From NCBI RefSeq assembly GCF_000770305.1, contig NZ_JNVB01000040.1, forward strand, positions 1-40,017: a DNA stretch of 40,017 nucleotides, in the 5' to 3' direction. The position numbers were made by a program, and so were the translations under genes. The notes beneath the pieces were generated by a model, which was given only the letters and a program-made list of their open reading frames with translations, did no database searches and was not told where the DNA came from. This document shows, in pieces, positions 24,344-33,264 of the stretch (positions within the stretch are counted from its first letter, which is position 1; the number at the start of each line of letters is the position of its first letter). Source of the DNA: Erwinia oleae (GTDB lineage Bacteria > Pseudomonadota > Gammaproteobacteria > Enterobacterales > Enterobacteriaceae).

Positions 24344-25171
24344 ATGCCTCTTAATATTATTGCACTGACGCTTTTCGCGGCGCTTCTGCATGCGAGCTGG
24401 AATGCGCTCCTGCGCGGCGGCAGCGACAGACTCTGGTCGATGACCGTTATGTGTCTGGCCGTTACGCTCGCCAGCGCCCTGATGGCGATGTTCCTGGCGC
24501 CGCCCGCCAGGGCAAGTTGGATGTGTGCGGCGCTGTCAGCACTGCTGCACGTGGGCTATAACCTGTTTCTGGTGAAAAGCTATCAGACAGGAGATCTCGG
24601 GCAAACCTATCCCATCGCGCGGGGATCTTCACCCCTGTTAATTACCCTCGCGGCCGCCGTTTTCGCCGGAGAACGGCCAGAGGCAAGCGCGATGGCGGGT
24701 ATTGCGCTGGTATCGGGTGGCATTATTTTTCTTGCCTTTAACGGACGCAGGCTGGCGGCGCCTAATCTGCCCTATGCGCTGGGCACCGGCTGCTTCATAG
24801 CGGCTTATAGCGTAACGGACGGCATCGGCGTGCGGCTTTCCGGCGATGCGCTGGCCTATACGGTCTGGATGAGCGCGCTCTGGGGCGTGTTGATGCCCGC
24901 GGTATACATTTCTCTGCGCGGCGCACGCAGTTTATTTACGCTGCGGCCCGGATTCTCCGCGGCTTTCGGCGGCGGGCTGGTTTCGCTTCTGGCTTACGGC
25001 ATGGTGATTTATGCCATGTCCGGCGCGCCAATGGGCGCGGTATCGGCCCTGCGTGAAACCAGCGTGCTGTTCGCCGCCTTTATCGGTTACTTTTTTCTGG
25101 GTGAAAAGCTGAGCGTTCGTAAGGTACTGGCGTGTATGTTGATTGCCGTCGGCACAATGGTCATTGGCTGA
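24344..25171 (+). CDS. EamA/DMT family transporter
   Basis: A 275-residue protein with ten membrane helices in two EamA repeats (about residues 1-130 and 140-275). The typical glycine- and proline-rich segments at the end of each repeat are seen (QTYPIARGSSPLLITL and GAVSALRETSVLFAAFIGYF, the latter followed by FLGEKLSVRKVLACMLIAVG). Members export amino acids, metabolites or drugs; no substrate can be given. It is separated by 38 bases from the next gene and may share its transcript. Confidence 0.88.
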   Translation: MPLNIIALTLFAALLHASWNALLRGGSDRLWSMTVMCLAVTLASALMAMFLAPPARASWMCAALSALLHVGYNLFLVKSYQTGDLGQTYPIARGSSPLLITLAAAVFAGERPEASAMAGIALVSGGIIFLAFNGRRLAAPNLPYALGTGCFIAAYSVTDGIGVRLSGDALAYTVWMSALWGVLMPAVYISLRGARSLFTLRPGFSAAFGGGLVSLLAYGMVIYAMSGAPMGAVSALRETSVLFAAFIGYFFLGEKLSVRKVLACMLIAVGTMVIG

Positions 25172-25209
25172 CGATGGTCTGAGAGTCATCATGAACAGAG
25201 GATAACGGT

Positions 25210-26100
25210 ATGGCTGATAATCTGAGTATTGCGCTTGTCGGGCCGGGTGCGATTGGCGCGACCATCGCGGCGGCGCTTCATGAAGCCGGCCGCACGCCAA
25301 CCCTTTTTGGCCGCACTGCGCATCAACGGCTGGAAGTGCGCTTCGGGGATGGCCAGATTGTGGTACCCGGCCCGGTCAGAACCGATCCCGTCAGTATAAA
25401 AAAAACCGTCGACCTGGTGTTTGTGGCAATTAAGTCAACCCAGGTGGAAGCGGCTGTTCCGTGGCTCACGGCCTTATGCGATGAGAAGACCGTTGTGTGC
25501 ATACTGCAAAATGGCGTGGAGCAGAAAGCGCGCTTTGCGCCCTGGCTCGCCGCCAGCCAGATACTGCCTTCGGTGGTGTGGTTTCCTGCTCAGCGGGAAG
25601 CAGATAACGTCGTGTCGCTACGGAGCCAGCCGCGTCTCACCCTGCCGGATTCGCCTGCCGCTCGCGTGGTGCTGACGGCGCTGGAAGGAACGCGCTGCGC
25701 CGTTGATGTTGCGGCAGATTTCACGACCGTCGCATGGAGAAAGCTGCTGCAAAACGCGGTCGCCGGGCTGATGGTGCTGTCAGGCCGGCGCGCCGGCATG
25801 TTTTCACGCAGCGATATCACCGGACTGGCTTTGGCCTATTTACAGGAGTGTCTGACGGTGGCGCGCGCCGCAGGCGCTAAACTGAGCGATGATGTGCCGC
25901 AGGACATTGTCCGGAGCTTTCAGGGCTATCCGGCCGACACGGGCACCTCAATTCTGGTGGATCGCGAGGGAGGCCATCCGCTGGAATGGGATATCCGCAA
26001 CGGCGTTGTGCAGCGATACGGCCAGGCGCATGGCATTTCTACGCCGATCAGCGATGTGATTGTGCCGCTGCTGGCTGCGGCGAGCGACGGGCCGGGCTGA
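25210..26100 (+). CDS. ketopantoate reductase (PanE/ApbA) family oxidoreductase
   Basis: A 296-residue NADPH-dependent 2-hydroxyacid dehydrogenase of the PanE fold. GPGAIGATIA near residue 11 is the nucleotide-binding motif; AWRKLLQNAV near residue 176 carries the catalytic lysine and asparagine; HPLEWDIRNGVVQRYGQAHG contains the conserved glutamate and asparagine of the C-terminal helical domain. The real panE usually lies elsewhere and this copy diverges, so a 2-keto acid other than ketopantoate may be the substrate. It ends about 65 bases before an intrinsic terminator. Confidence 0.85.
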   Translation: MADNLSIALVGPGAIGATIAAALHEAGRTPTLFGRTAHQRLEVRFGDGQIVVPGPVRTDPVSIKKTVDLVFVAIKSTQVEAAVPWLTALCDEKTVVCILQNGVEQKARFAPWLAASQILPSVVWFPAQREADNVVSLRSQPRLTLPDSPAARVVLTALEGTRCAVDVAADFTTVAWRKLLQNAVAGLMVLSGRRAGMFSRSDITGLALAYLQECLTVARAAGAKLSDDVPQDIVRSFQGYPADTGTSILVDREGGHPLEWDIRNGVVQRYGQAHGISTPISDVIVPLLAAASDGPG

Positions 26101-26163
26101 GGAGAGTCCGGGTATGATTCAGCTATTTCGTTTTGCCGGGAAAACAGGCGTCAACGCAACAAT

Positions 26164-26186
26164 AACCGTCCAACGGGCGGTTTTTT
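26164..26186 (+). terminator. intrinsic terminator after the PanE-like gene
   Basis: AACCGTCC (26164-26171) pairs with GGGCGGTT (26175-26182), with one G-U pair, and runs into six T residues (26181-26186). From here to 26473 I see only the next hairpin and no supported gene. Confidence 0.8.
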
Positions 26187-26416
26187 GTGCGGGATTACGC
26201 AGCGGTCAGGCGTTTAGCGCTTACCTGCATAATGGATTTACAGAAAATGCATTTTGCACCGTGAGGATTTTTTGAGGTGATGTCCAGTTGGGAGAAGCGA
26301 TACTGACTGCTGAAGCAAGAGGGACATTGGAGTTTAAAATTTATGATACAAACCTTCATTTTTTTAATTTACGAGCCACCACCCTAACACCTTTCACGCT
26401 TAAGATCTTTTTTATT

Positions 26417-26453
26417 CTCTTCGCCAGTGTTACAAATAGCGCTGGCTGAAGAG
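26417..26453 (-). terminator. hairpin after the fimbrial operon
   Basis: CTCTTC-GCCAG (26417-26427) pairs with CTGGC-T-GAAGAG (26442-26453) with one bulged base and a 14-base loop, 20 bases beyond the adhesin stop. It lacks a T tract on the minus strand, so it may protect the transcript end rather than stop transcription. Confidence 0.4.
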
Positions 26454-26473
26454 TGCCATCTTAACCCGCTGCA

Positions 26474-27568
26474 TTAATTATATATCAGCGAAAATGTCGC
26501 CATGGTGTTGGCCGTGCCGGCTGATACCGTGTTTTCCGTTTGAACGAATTGCGCCACGAAATTAATATTTTCGGCGCTTCCCGCGCTGCCGGCGACAACA
26601 TGTTTAAGAACGGGCAAGTTACTGGCCTCATTAATTTTCACTGCCGTGCCTGGGGCCGGGGCCGGAACCGTATTATTGCCATAGCTCAACCTTACGCCGA
26701 CCCCTTTTGCCGCGCCCGTTACGTCACTCAGGGCCAGCGTATCGGTAAAGTCTGGATCAGCGGCGACGCCGAAAAATCCAATTCTGATATCCGTCGGCAT
26801 GGAGCAGAAAACCGGTATGGCAAAGTCCCGGGCCGCACCGGCGCGGGTATTTTTACCCTGAAATTCGGCTTTGCTCACCGGGCCTAAGTTCACGTTGATC
26901 GTCGATGTTGTCACCTGGCAACTCCCACTGGCGCCAATATCGACATTCAGCGCCGCAAGATCGAGCGTTGTTGATGCGCCTGCCGCGTTGCCCGCGCCCT
27001 GATCGATATAAAGCTTACCGATCTGCGGCTGAGCGGGCGCGTTAATGTGGTTTCCGCCTGCCAGCGCCAGCTCGCCCGTTTTGTAGAATGTGATATAGAT
27101 TTTTACCATCAGCTCGCGCTGCGTAAGCATGTCGGGGATCTGTGAACTCTCACAAACGGTCGCAGACTCACTTCCGGCAGGCGAGCCGATGTCGTCAATG
27201 TAACGGATAGCGCCGCCGGCACACTGAAAACCAAGCGAGTAACCTATCCCCTCCAGTTTTGACGCGTAGACGTGATGGCCATTAATCACCAGCCCCGCGC
27301 CGGATGTATCCATCTGTTGATAAATAATGCGTTTCACGCTGTCCACGGGAGCCTGTAAATCACAGGTAAAGTGAATGCCGTCTCCGTTAACCGGCAGCGA
27401 ATTTGTCATTTGCGTATTAACCGGCAAGGTGGGTTGATAGCGGATGTTCTGCGTATTCAGCGTCATTTGTCCTACGCTGGCATTACAGGTTTCTGCCAGG
27501 CCTGGTTGACAGTAAACCGTCGCCAGAAGCAGGAGGAAAAAAGAGGCGGAGCGAAGCGTGTGAGACAT
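26474..27568 (-). CDS. fimbrial tip adhesin
   Basis: A 364-residue two-domain fimbrial protein. A signal peptide ends near LAETC at about residue 26. The N-terminal half (about 27-200, with several cysteines: ETCNAS, FTCDLQ, FQCAGG, TVCESS) is probably the receptor-binding lectin domain. The C-terminal half (about 205-364, GSCQVTT and VFCSMP cysteines) is the pilin domain ending in the typical TMATFSLIYN strand with penultimate Tyr. The start at 27568 is eight bases after the usher stop; an in-frame extension to 27679 lies inside the usher gene. As last gene in the operon it fits the FimH-type tip protein; the ligand is unknown. Confidence 0.85.
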   Translation of the reverse strand: MSHTLRSASFFLLLLATVYCQPGLAETCNASVGQMTLNTQNIRYQPTLPVNTQMTNSLPVNGDGIHFTCDLQAPVDSVKRIIYQQMDTSGAGLVINGHHVYASKLEGIGYSLGFQCAGGAIRYIDDIGSPAGSESATVCESSQIPDMLTQRELMVKIYITFYKTGELALAGGNHINAPAQPQIGKLYIDQGAGNAAGASTTLDLAALNVDIGASGSCQVTTSTINVNLGPVSKAEFQGKNTRAGAARDFAIPVFCSMPTDIRIGFFGVAADPDFTDTLALSDVTGAAKGVGVRLSYGNNTVPAPAPGTAVKINEASNLPVLKHVVAGSAGSAENINFVAQFVQTENTVSAGTANTMATFSLIYN

Positions 27569-27576
27569 TGTGTTCC

Positions 27577-30120
27577 TTATAAGCACAGGCCGCCGAAGGT
27601 CTTCACCGCCTTCTGCTGCTGATTTTTGGGAAGGTAAAAAGACAGGGTGCAGGTATGAGTGACGTTTTGCACATCCCAACGCGCTTCGAGCGTCCCCTGT
27701 TCCGGAACACCGCTCAGATAGACCTCTCCACGATCGGCCACCATCCCGCTGGCGGGCATCCCGTCCTCTTTACTCTGCTGAATGACATGCGCACTGGCGC
27801 CAAATGGCAGCGGGCCGCGGCGGTCGCTCAGGGTAAACAGCACCCGGTTACCAATATGCGTTTGGTAATTCGCCTGCACCACTGCCCCACCGCCGGGAAC
27901 GACCGTCTGCCCTTCCAGTTCAACGTCCGTGTCGTTGTCCATAGTTCCCGTATCGAGCGTGATGTAATTTTTCCGCCAGGTGGTGAGCGTCGGCACGATG
28001 GCATAGCCGCGTGAGTCGGTATAGATATTGCTGCCGTTCTGAACGGCTACGTTTGCCGCGCCAGGCGCCCGAACAATGGCAAAGCTGTCGCCGGTAGGCT
28101 GCCCTAAGGTAATACCGTGTGGGTGAGCAACAACCGATCCCGCTGCGCCCCAGGTGATTTGGTTGTTCAGCGTATCGTGACGATAGCCGAGCTGCGATGT
28201 GCCGTATGCGCCATGATAATCAAGCGATGCGCTGCTGTTGCTGCCCTGCCCGTTGTTACCGTAACCCTGCTGAATGTTGTAGTAGAGGTTGTGATTATCC
28301 AGCACGGTACCATTCAGGGAGACCTGCTGTGACGTATAACCGTTATTGTCTGACGTAGTGGTGTAGGTGACGGCGTGCTCTGGCAACCACTGCTCCAGCG
28401 GAATAGTGATGTTGAACGAAACGGCACGATCCGCCTTTCTCTCCGGGGATTGAGTAAAGTAGTAAGCCAGGCCGCAGGAGACGCCCTTCCAGCCGCTGTA
28501 AAGCCCCACATGGAAAGTCTTATCGTCCCCTCTGCCATGCCAGTATGTCTGGGTGTAGACGGATGCAGAAAGGCTTCCGGCGACGCCCAGTGACTGCGTC
28601 ACTGAGAGCTCTTCACGGCTGCGTTTATTGCCTGCCCGATCGCGGGGGCTGCGGGTATTCGCTTCACTCAGACTGTAATAACCGCGGGAAGAGTAGCGGT
28701 AGCTGGCGAGGCTGAAGGCAGTGTCCGTCGTTTCCAGATCCTTCTGATACTGTACGCGAACAGCCTGTCCGGCGGCGGACTGTCGGGAAGGCATTTTTGT
28801 CGTTGAAAAAATAGCATCGGCGCCCAGCGCTCCCAGTTCACCAAATCCACGCCCGATACCTGCCGCCCAGGCCTGATAATTTTCTGCAAACTGTACGCCG
28901 CCAGAAAGCGTAAACGCATACGGCAGGCCATAAGACAACGTGGTTTGCATAAACGACGGCGTTCGGGCTCCCTCACCCGCGGGATGATAGCGTCCGACGC
29001 TTATGCTGAATTTACTGCGTCCTTCACGCAGCATAAAGGGGACGGCGGAGTAGGGTTGGATAAAGGATCGGACGATGCCATTGCTTTCAGTCACCTTTAC
29101 CTCCAGATCGCCGCTTTGTGCCGTGGGATAGAGATCCCTCAGGGCAAATGCGCCCGGTGCAACCCAGGTTTCGTAAATAACGTAGCCATGCTGTGAAACC
29201 GTCACTTTCGCGTTGCTGTGCGCCATGCCGCGAATGACCGGGGCAAAGCCACGCATGCTGTCCGGCAGCATCCCCTCTTCCGAGGTCAACTGCACGCCAC
29301 GAAACTGAATGCTGTCAAACATATCGCCGGAAGTGTAGGTGTCGCCTGCCCGTAAAAGGCTTTTAAGCGCTTTCACATCATGCTGAAGCCAGGTGCTCTG
29401 CGACTGCCAGCGGCTGCGTTTGTCATAGACCATTGACGCAACGTTGCGTAAGCGCCAGCCGCCCAGATTGATCCCACTGCGTAAGTTCAGGTAGTTTGAA
29501 TCAGTTCCGCCACCCTGCGTTTGGCTTTGCGCCCCCGTCAGGTTGTAATTGACAAACGCAGCCGGGATCCCCTCATCCCAGCGGGCGGGATCGGTATCGC
29601 CACGGCGTTGCACCACCATCGCTGCCTGCGGGATGCTTAACGAGAGGCGTCGGGCGGCGAAATCGAATTTACTGCTGGCATCAGGAATGAAGCGCTCGAT
29701 CTGACTCAGCGTCTCGCCCTCATGAAGCGTGCTGAATGATGAAAAGGCGCTGACGTTTATCCCGTATGCTGTTAACTGTGACGGAGTCAGCAGCGGTTTC
29801 AGGGTGCCGCCATCATCAATAAATTTAATGGTTTCCTGCGCGACTTCCTGGTTGTTCACCACAATGCTTACCGGGTAAAAACCCGGCTGCTGGCCGCCCG
29901 CCTTTGAGAAATAGTGCAGATCGGCGGTTTCGTGTTGGGGATCGGTTAACTCCAGCGCCGCCGGATCGAAATAATCATCCGCCATCGCCTGCCTGTTGTG
30001 GCCCAACAGCAAAAAAAGTGCAGGAAACGTGGTGAGTAACCGGGCGGTTTTTGTAAGTACAGATAGCAATGAAAATTGCGGATTTATTGTCTTTTTCACT
30101 TTGCCAGTGCCGCACGCCAT
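27577..30120 (-). CDS. fimbrial usher (outer membrane assembly platform)
   Basis: An 847-residue FimD/PapC-type usher. After a long leader ending near RQAMA, the mature N-terminal domain starts DDYFDPAALEL and binds chaperone-subunit complexes. Then come the 24-strand beta barrel with the plug domain (about 210-310), and two C-terminal domains with a disulphide pair in HTCTLSFYL and GGLCL. Length is normal. The ATG at 30120 is one base after the chaperone stop, so translation is coupled. Confidence 0.93.
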   Translation of the reverse strand: MACGTGKVKKTINPQFSLLSVLTKTARLLTTFPALFLLLGHNRQAMADDYFDPAALELTDPQHETADLHYFSKAGGQQPGFYPVSIVVNNQEVAQETIKFIDDGGTLKPLLTPSQLTAYGINVSAFSSFSTLHEGETLSQIERFIPDASSKFDFAARRLSLSIPQAAMVVQRRGDTDPARWDEGIPAAFVNYNLTGAQSQTQGGGTDSNYLNLRSGINLGGWRLRNVASMVYDKRSRWQSQSTWLQHDVKALKSLLRAGDTYTSGDMFDSIQFRGVQLTSEEGMLPDSMRGFAPVIRGMAHSNAKVTVSQHGYVIYETWVAPGAFALRDLYPTAQSGDLEVKVTESNGIVRSFIQPYSAVPFMLREGRSKFSISVGRYHPAGEGARTPSFMQTTLSYGLPYAFTLSGGVQFAENYQAWAAGIGRGFGELGALGADAIFSTTKMPSRQSAAGQAVRVQYQKDLETTDTAFSLASYRYSSRGYYSLSEANTRSPRDRAGNKRSREELSVTQSLGVAGSLSASVYTQTYWHGRGDDKTFHVGLYSGWKGVSCGLAYYFTQSPERKADRAVSFNITIPLEQWLPEHAVTYTTTSDNNGYTSQQVSLNGTVLDNHNLYYNIQQGYGNNGQGSNSSASLDYHGAYGTSQLGYRHDTLNNQITWGAAGSVVAHPHGITLGQPTGDSFAIVRAPGAANVAVQNGSNIYTDSRGYAIVPTLTTWRKNYITLDTGTMDNDTDVELEGQTVVPGGGAVVQANYQTHIGNRVLFTLSDRRGPLPFGASAHVIQQSKEDGMPASGMVADRGEVYLSGVPEQGTLEARWDVQNVTHTCTLSFYLPKNQQQKAVKTFGGLCL

Positions 30121-30121
30121 T

Positions 30122-30787
30122 TCACTGTCTTGCGTAATCAGTAATACCGCCAAAATCATTAATTGCGCGCCATCTGATCTCACCCGCAGAGGTTACGGGC
30201 CATTCTCTGGTTTCAAACGGACCAATCATGCCGGGTTCATCAATCTCTTTTCCGCCGACGCTCAGTGAAAAGAGAGAGACAAACCAGGGCGAAGGATTCT
30301 TCGCAATTAAACGCTTACCTTCCAGATGAAAACACAGCGTCTGCCAGGCCTTAGCCGAATCGCCTGGCAGGCTATCCGGACGATAAAAGAGTTTAAATTT
30401 TGATTTAATATTAACTTGTAACTTATTTGACACGCCCTTCTGCGATGGTGAAATACTTTTAACGTTGAGCCAGTAAACAGATTCACGATCGGCTGGCAAC
30501 GTCGTACCAATAAAATTAATACGCAGAACATTTTTTTGTTCCGGATCGAGTCGAAATAGCGGCGGCGTAACAATAAATGGCGCACGGGTTTTATCGCCTT
30601 GCTGATAATTCTCTATCCATGACTGAATTAAATAAGGTGTATGGCTGTCCGCATTTGTTACTGAAACAGACGCTTCACGGCTGCCTTCCTGATAAATCAC
30701 CCGTGTTCCACCGACGATAATACCCGCCTGAACTGAGCCAGATAACAATAAAAATAAGCCAGCAATGCCAGCGGTTAACCGTTTCAT
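30122..30787 (-). CDS. periplasmic fimbrial chaperone
   Basis: A 221-residue PapD/FimC-type chaperone with two immunoglobulin-like domains. A signal peptide ends near SVQA at residue 21. The mature start AGIIVGGTRVIYQEGSREAS includes the conserved arginine, and NIKSKFKLFYRP the conserved lysine, that together anchor the subunit C-terminus; LFRLDPEQKNVLRI forms the G1 donor region. The start at 30787 is chosen because it begins a good signal peptide. It follows the pilin gene by 67 bases that contain a strong hairpin. Confidence 0.92.
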   Translation of the reverse strand: MKRLTAGIAGLFLLLSGSVQAGIIVGGTRVIYQEGSREASVSVTNADSHTPYLIQSWIENYQQGDKTRAPFIVTPPLFRLDPEQKNVLRINFIGTTLPADRESVYWLNVKSISPSQKGVSNKLQVNIKSKFKLFYRPDSLPGDSAKAWQTLCFHLEGKRLIAKNPSPWFVSLFSLSVGGKEIDEPGMIGPFETREWPVTSAGEIRWRAINDFGGITDYARQ

Positions 30788-30821
30788 AAGTGATAACCAA
30801 AGGGAGAAAAAACAGAATGAA

Positions 30822-30848
30822 ACAGAGCAGGTCATGCCCCTGCTCTGT
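30822..30848 (-). promoter_or_regulatory. intercistronic hairpin between pilin and chaperone genes
   Basis: A 10-bp perfect stem (30848-30839 with 30831-30822, ACAGAGCAGG/CCTGCTCTGT) with a 7-base loop begins 6 bases after the pilin stop. A T-rich stretch with six T residues follows on the minus strand about 9 bases later. It can act as a partial terminator or a 3' stabiliser, giving more pilin than chaperone and usher. Confidence 0.7.
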
Positions 30849-30854
30849 GATGAC

Positions 30855-31445
30855 TCAGTTGTAGATCATGTTGAAATTTGCCACACCGTTCGCATCGCCC
30901 GCCGTAACGTTTTCAGCAATGGATCGATAATCGGCGTAGAAGGTAAGATCGGCACTGCCATCGTTGTCATTGCTGCCCGCGTTGACAGGATAGGCTTCTG
31001 ATATCGAACCAACACTGATTTTTTCAGACTGGTTGGCTTCATAGAGCTCGATCGCAATACCGGTTGCTGCATTTTCACCAGCGTCGATAGCCAACAAATT
31101 TTTATCAGTGGCGTCATGGTTGCCATCAAAAAGTACGGCAACGGAAGTAACGGACTCGGGGCAATCCTGCACTTTGATATGGAAAGGGGTTTTCGTGGTT
31201 GCCGTACCCGCCGCGGTGAAATAATTACCCGCCCATTTACCCAAATCAACAACCTGGCTGGCGCTTTCGGTATCGATATTACAGGACGCATCGGTAATGG
31301 AACCGGTAAATCTGACCTGGCCGCCCGTACCTTGCGTACCGGCATTCGAATTTGGGTTTACGGTGACGCCTGAATTTTCAGAAATTGCCGCACCGGATAC
31401 AAAAACAGATACAACTAAAGCCATAATACGAAACTGCGTTTTCAT
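30855..31445 (-). CDS. major fimbrial subunit (type 1 family pilin)
   Basis: A 196-residue pilin. A signal peptide ends near GAAIS at about residue 22. The N-terminal extension (NSGVTVNPNSNAGTQG) is longer than usual for a donor strand. The two pilin cysteines are in DASCNIDTES and VQDCPES. The protein ends VANFNMIYN, the typical beta-zipper end with penultimate Tyr. ATG at 31445 follows AGAGAT; an earlier in-frame ATG at 31466 has no ribosome site. It is the first gene of the four-gene chaperone-usher operon. Confidence 0.9.
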   Translation of the reverse strand: MKTQFRIMALVVSVFVSGAAISENSGVTVNPNSNAGTQGTGGQVRFTGSITDASCNIDTESASQVVDLGKWAGNYFTAAGTATTKTPFHIKVQDCPESVTSVAVLFDGNHDATDKNLLAIDAGENAATGIAIELYEANQSEKISVGSISEAYPVNAGSNDNDGSADLTFYADYRSIAENVTAGDANGVANFNMIYN

Positions 31446-31621
31446 TATAGATCTCTTATTTAACATATAATCCGGCAGTCAGGCAGCGTCCATACTGGAC
31501 ATACATTCTTTAACCGGCAACTCCTTCCTGTGAAATTAAGAACTGTTCCATCAATTAATTTTATATACGCAACGCGTTCATCGCCAGCAAGACAGTGAAC
31601 AGGGCGACGATGTGGAGTGAC

Positions 31622-31651
31622 GGGTATGCAATCTCCTAAAGTTGCATACCC
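31622..31651. promoter_or_regulatory. perfect inverted repeat upstream of the fimbrial operon
   Basis: GGGTATGCAA (31622-31631) and TTGCATACCC (31642-31651) flank a 10-base spacer, 177 bases upstream of the pilin start. On the plus strand CAATACCTTTTTT follows, so it may be a plus-strand terminator; as DNA it may be an operator; as minus-strand RNA its loop holds AGGAGA. The rest of 31446-32100 is AT-rich and I see no gene in it. Confidence 0.5.
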
Positions 31652-32070
31652 AATACCTTTTTTATATTAGTAAATTAAAAAACGAACTGCAACTTCTAAT
31701 AATGTAAAGCATACGTTAACTTCTTGCACATTTCCTGATAGTTAGTTGAGTATTGCCAGAATCTAAAAATTAAACATCACTTAAATAAAATGTCTTGCCT
31801 GAAATATTCATTTTTTTACTAAAGCTATTAACATTAATAACGTAATTGATCATGCACGACAAGGTAGTAGCGTTATATATGGCGCTGGTGTAATTTCAAT
31901 TAAGAATAATGGTTCGCGTAAAAAACAAACAAAAGAGGGTGACGGCGATCGATAATCGGCGAAGTATTGAACAAAATGAAGCGTCAGACGACGGTCTGAT
32001 CGAAAGACGTTTGCATCATCAATTACAGGGTTGTCCCAGAGTAATACGGTCGACTCTTTGCGGTTAATGC

Positions 32071-32124
32071 AGGCGGACTAAGGGAAGATCCGCCTGAAAA
32101 TGAAAAGCTCTGAGGCGCTTTTCA
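32071..32124 (-). terminator. two hairpins after the DUF2058 gene
   Basis: TGAAAAGC (32101-32108) pairs with GCTTTTCA (32117-32124) around an 8-base loop, 15 bases beyond the stop on the minus strand. AGGCGGA (32071-32077) pairs with TCCGCCT (32089-32095) a little further on. T tracts are weak. Confidence 0.5.
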
Positions 32125-32138
32125 TATCCCTGCGTTCA

Positions 32139-32678
32139 TTACCACATCAGGTCATCGGGCACTTTAAAATCGGCATAGGGATCGTCTTCATCCTGCTCTG
32201 CCTGGCTAAGCGCGCTGTTTAATACAATACTGTTCGCCTCTCTCTGGGCAATTTTGTCCGCTACGCTGGCAGGAATAATCGCGTATTCACTCTCACCACT
32301 GTTATCATTCACCAAACGCGCAATGGCGAGACGGCCACCGATCAGCTGAGTTTGCGTCAGCTTATCAACCACTATTTTTTTAATCAGATTATTATCGGTG
32401 AAGTTAAAATCAATATTACCTTTTGAAATGACAACCCTGTTCATTTCAATCAGCTGTTTTACCTGAGCTTTATACTCTTTAGATAAAGCAGCCTGCTTTT
32501 GCTGTTCGCTCAGCTGTTTATCACGCTCCTGCTGGGCTTTTTTATTTTCCTCCACGGCCGCTCTCGCCTCACGAGTCTGAACGCGGGATTTTTTAGCCGT
32601 TTTCTGGACTTTAGCCATTTTTTTGCTGGTTACTAACCCAGCTTTAAGCAGCTGTTCTTGCAAGGTGAGTTTTGTCAT
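32139..32678 (-). CDS. DUF2058 protein, YaiL-like
   Basis: A 179-residue cytoplasmic protein of the DUF2058 family (E. coli YaiL), annotated as nucleoprotein or polynucleotide-associated without a proven function. The first 75 residues are highly charged and probably helical or coiled coil (MTKLTLQEQLLKAGLVTSKK and many K, Q, E). The second half (about 75-160) is a compact domain with VISKGNIDFNFTDNNLIKKI, and the tail is acidic, ending DDPYADFKVPDDLMW. It is a single-gene unit next to the prophage. Confidence 0.88.
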   Translation of the reverse strand: MTKLTLQEQLLKAGLVTSKKMAKVQKTAKKSRVQTREARAAVEENKKAQQERDKQLSEQQKQAALSKEYKAQVKQLIEMNRVVISKGNIDFNFTDNNLIKKIVVDKLTQTQLIGGRLAIARLVNDNSGESEYAIIPASVADKIAQREANSIVLNSALSQAEQDEDDPYADFKVPDDLMW

Positions 32679-33154
32679 AGTCGTTTCTAAGCCAGTTGAA
32701 TAATTTGTGGGATTATAACGGTAAATTTGCGGGAAGTGCCACGTTGCACCCTCATCCCAATGTCATGCCCGTGACGATTGTCAGGGCCATTTTACCGGCG
32801 GCACAACGCCCATCTGAGTGGATTTTGGCAGGACAACAAAACCCGACTGAGGTGGGCTTAGTCTTTATGGCTTCTCAATTTTCGTCGGCGACCGGGACAT
32901 CATGCGGACAATGTTGCGCAGGGTCTGGACTCAAGTCGGCGTAATGGGTGAGCTATTTATATCAAGGAATACGACAGCGCTCGCCGTTGCAATTCGCTTG
33001 CTGGCCTCATGGTTTGCAGGTATGCAAAGCTGGCGCCGAACCCTTTGACGCAATACGCAAAGCAAACCGAGGCGATTTTTAGGGCTTGTGTCGCAAATTT
33101 GCCCCACACGGAAAACGAGGAAGGTACTAATGATGCATAAGTCATTGAAAATAC
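32679..33154. other. intergenic region between the DUF2058 gene and the prophage junction
   Basis: No gene is supported in these 476 bases. Short open frames (for example 32696-32944 plus and 32957-33145 minus) lack ribosome sites and recognisable protein features. This is the host sequence that would lie just downstream of the intact thrW gene before insertion. Confidence 0.5.
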
Positions 33155-33200
33155 TGGTGCCGATAATAGGAGTCGAACCTACGACCTTCGCATTACGAAT
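33155..33200 (-). other. prophage attachment site: duplicated 3' half of tRNA-Thr (thrW)
   Basis: Read on the minus strand, 33200 to 33155 starts ATTCGTAATGCGAAGG, which is the anticodon loop with CGT and the start of the variable region. It continues through the T arm (GGTTCGACTCC) and the acceptor end TATCGGCACCA. It matches the 3' 46 bases of enterobacterial thrW as I know it. The 5' half of the tRNA is absent, so this is the duplicated att core and not a working tRNA gene. P22 and DLP12 use the same site. Since sequence above 33200 is not tRNA, the prophage lies to the right and the intact thrW should be at its far end. Confidence 0.88.
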
Positions 33201-33264
33201 TATAAGAACTGTATTTAACTAACTGATTTTAAAGCTACAACCGCATTCACAATGTTCAGGTTGA

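Noticed and set aside
26116..26274. A 53-codon frame after the PanE-like gene with a good ribosome site
   Set aside because: An intrinsic terminator lies within it (26164-26186), and the product shows no recognisable features.
31560..31640. A small hydrophobic peptide frame on the minus strand behind AGGAG
   Set aside because: It would need an ATT start and has only about 23 codons; no support.
31446..32100. A phase-variable fimbrial promoter switch like fimS
   Set aside because: The only strong inverted repeat has arms 10 bases apart, not a few hundred, and no recombinase gene is next to the operon.
33155..33200. An intact tRNA-Thr gene
   Set aside because: Only the anticodon loop and 3' half are present; sequence upstream of the anticodon loop does not form D arm or acceptor strand.
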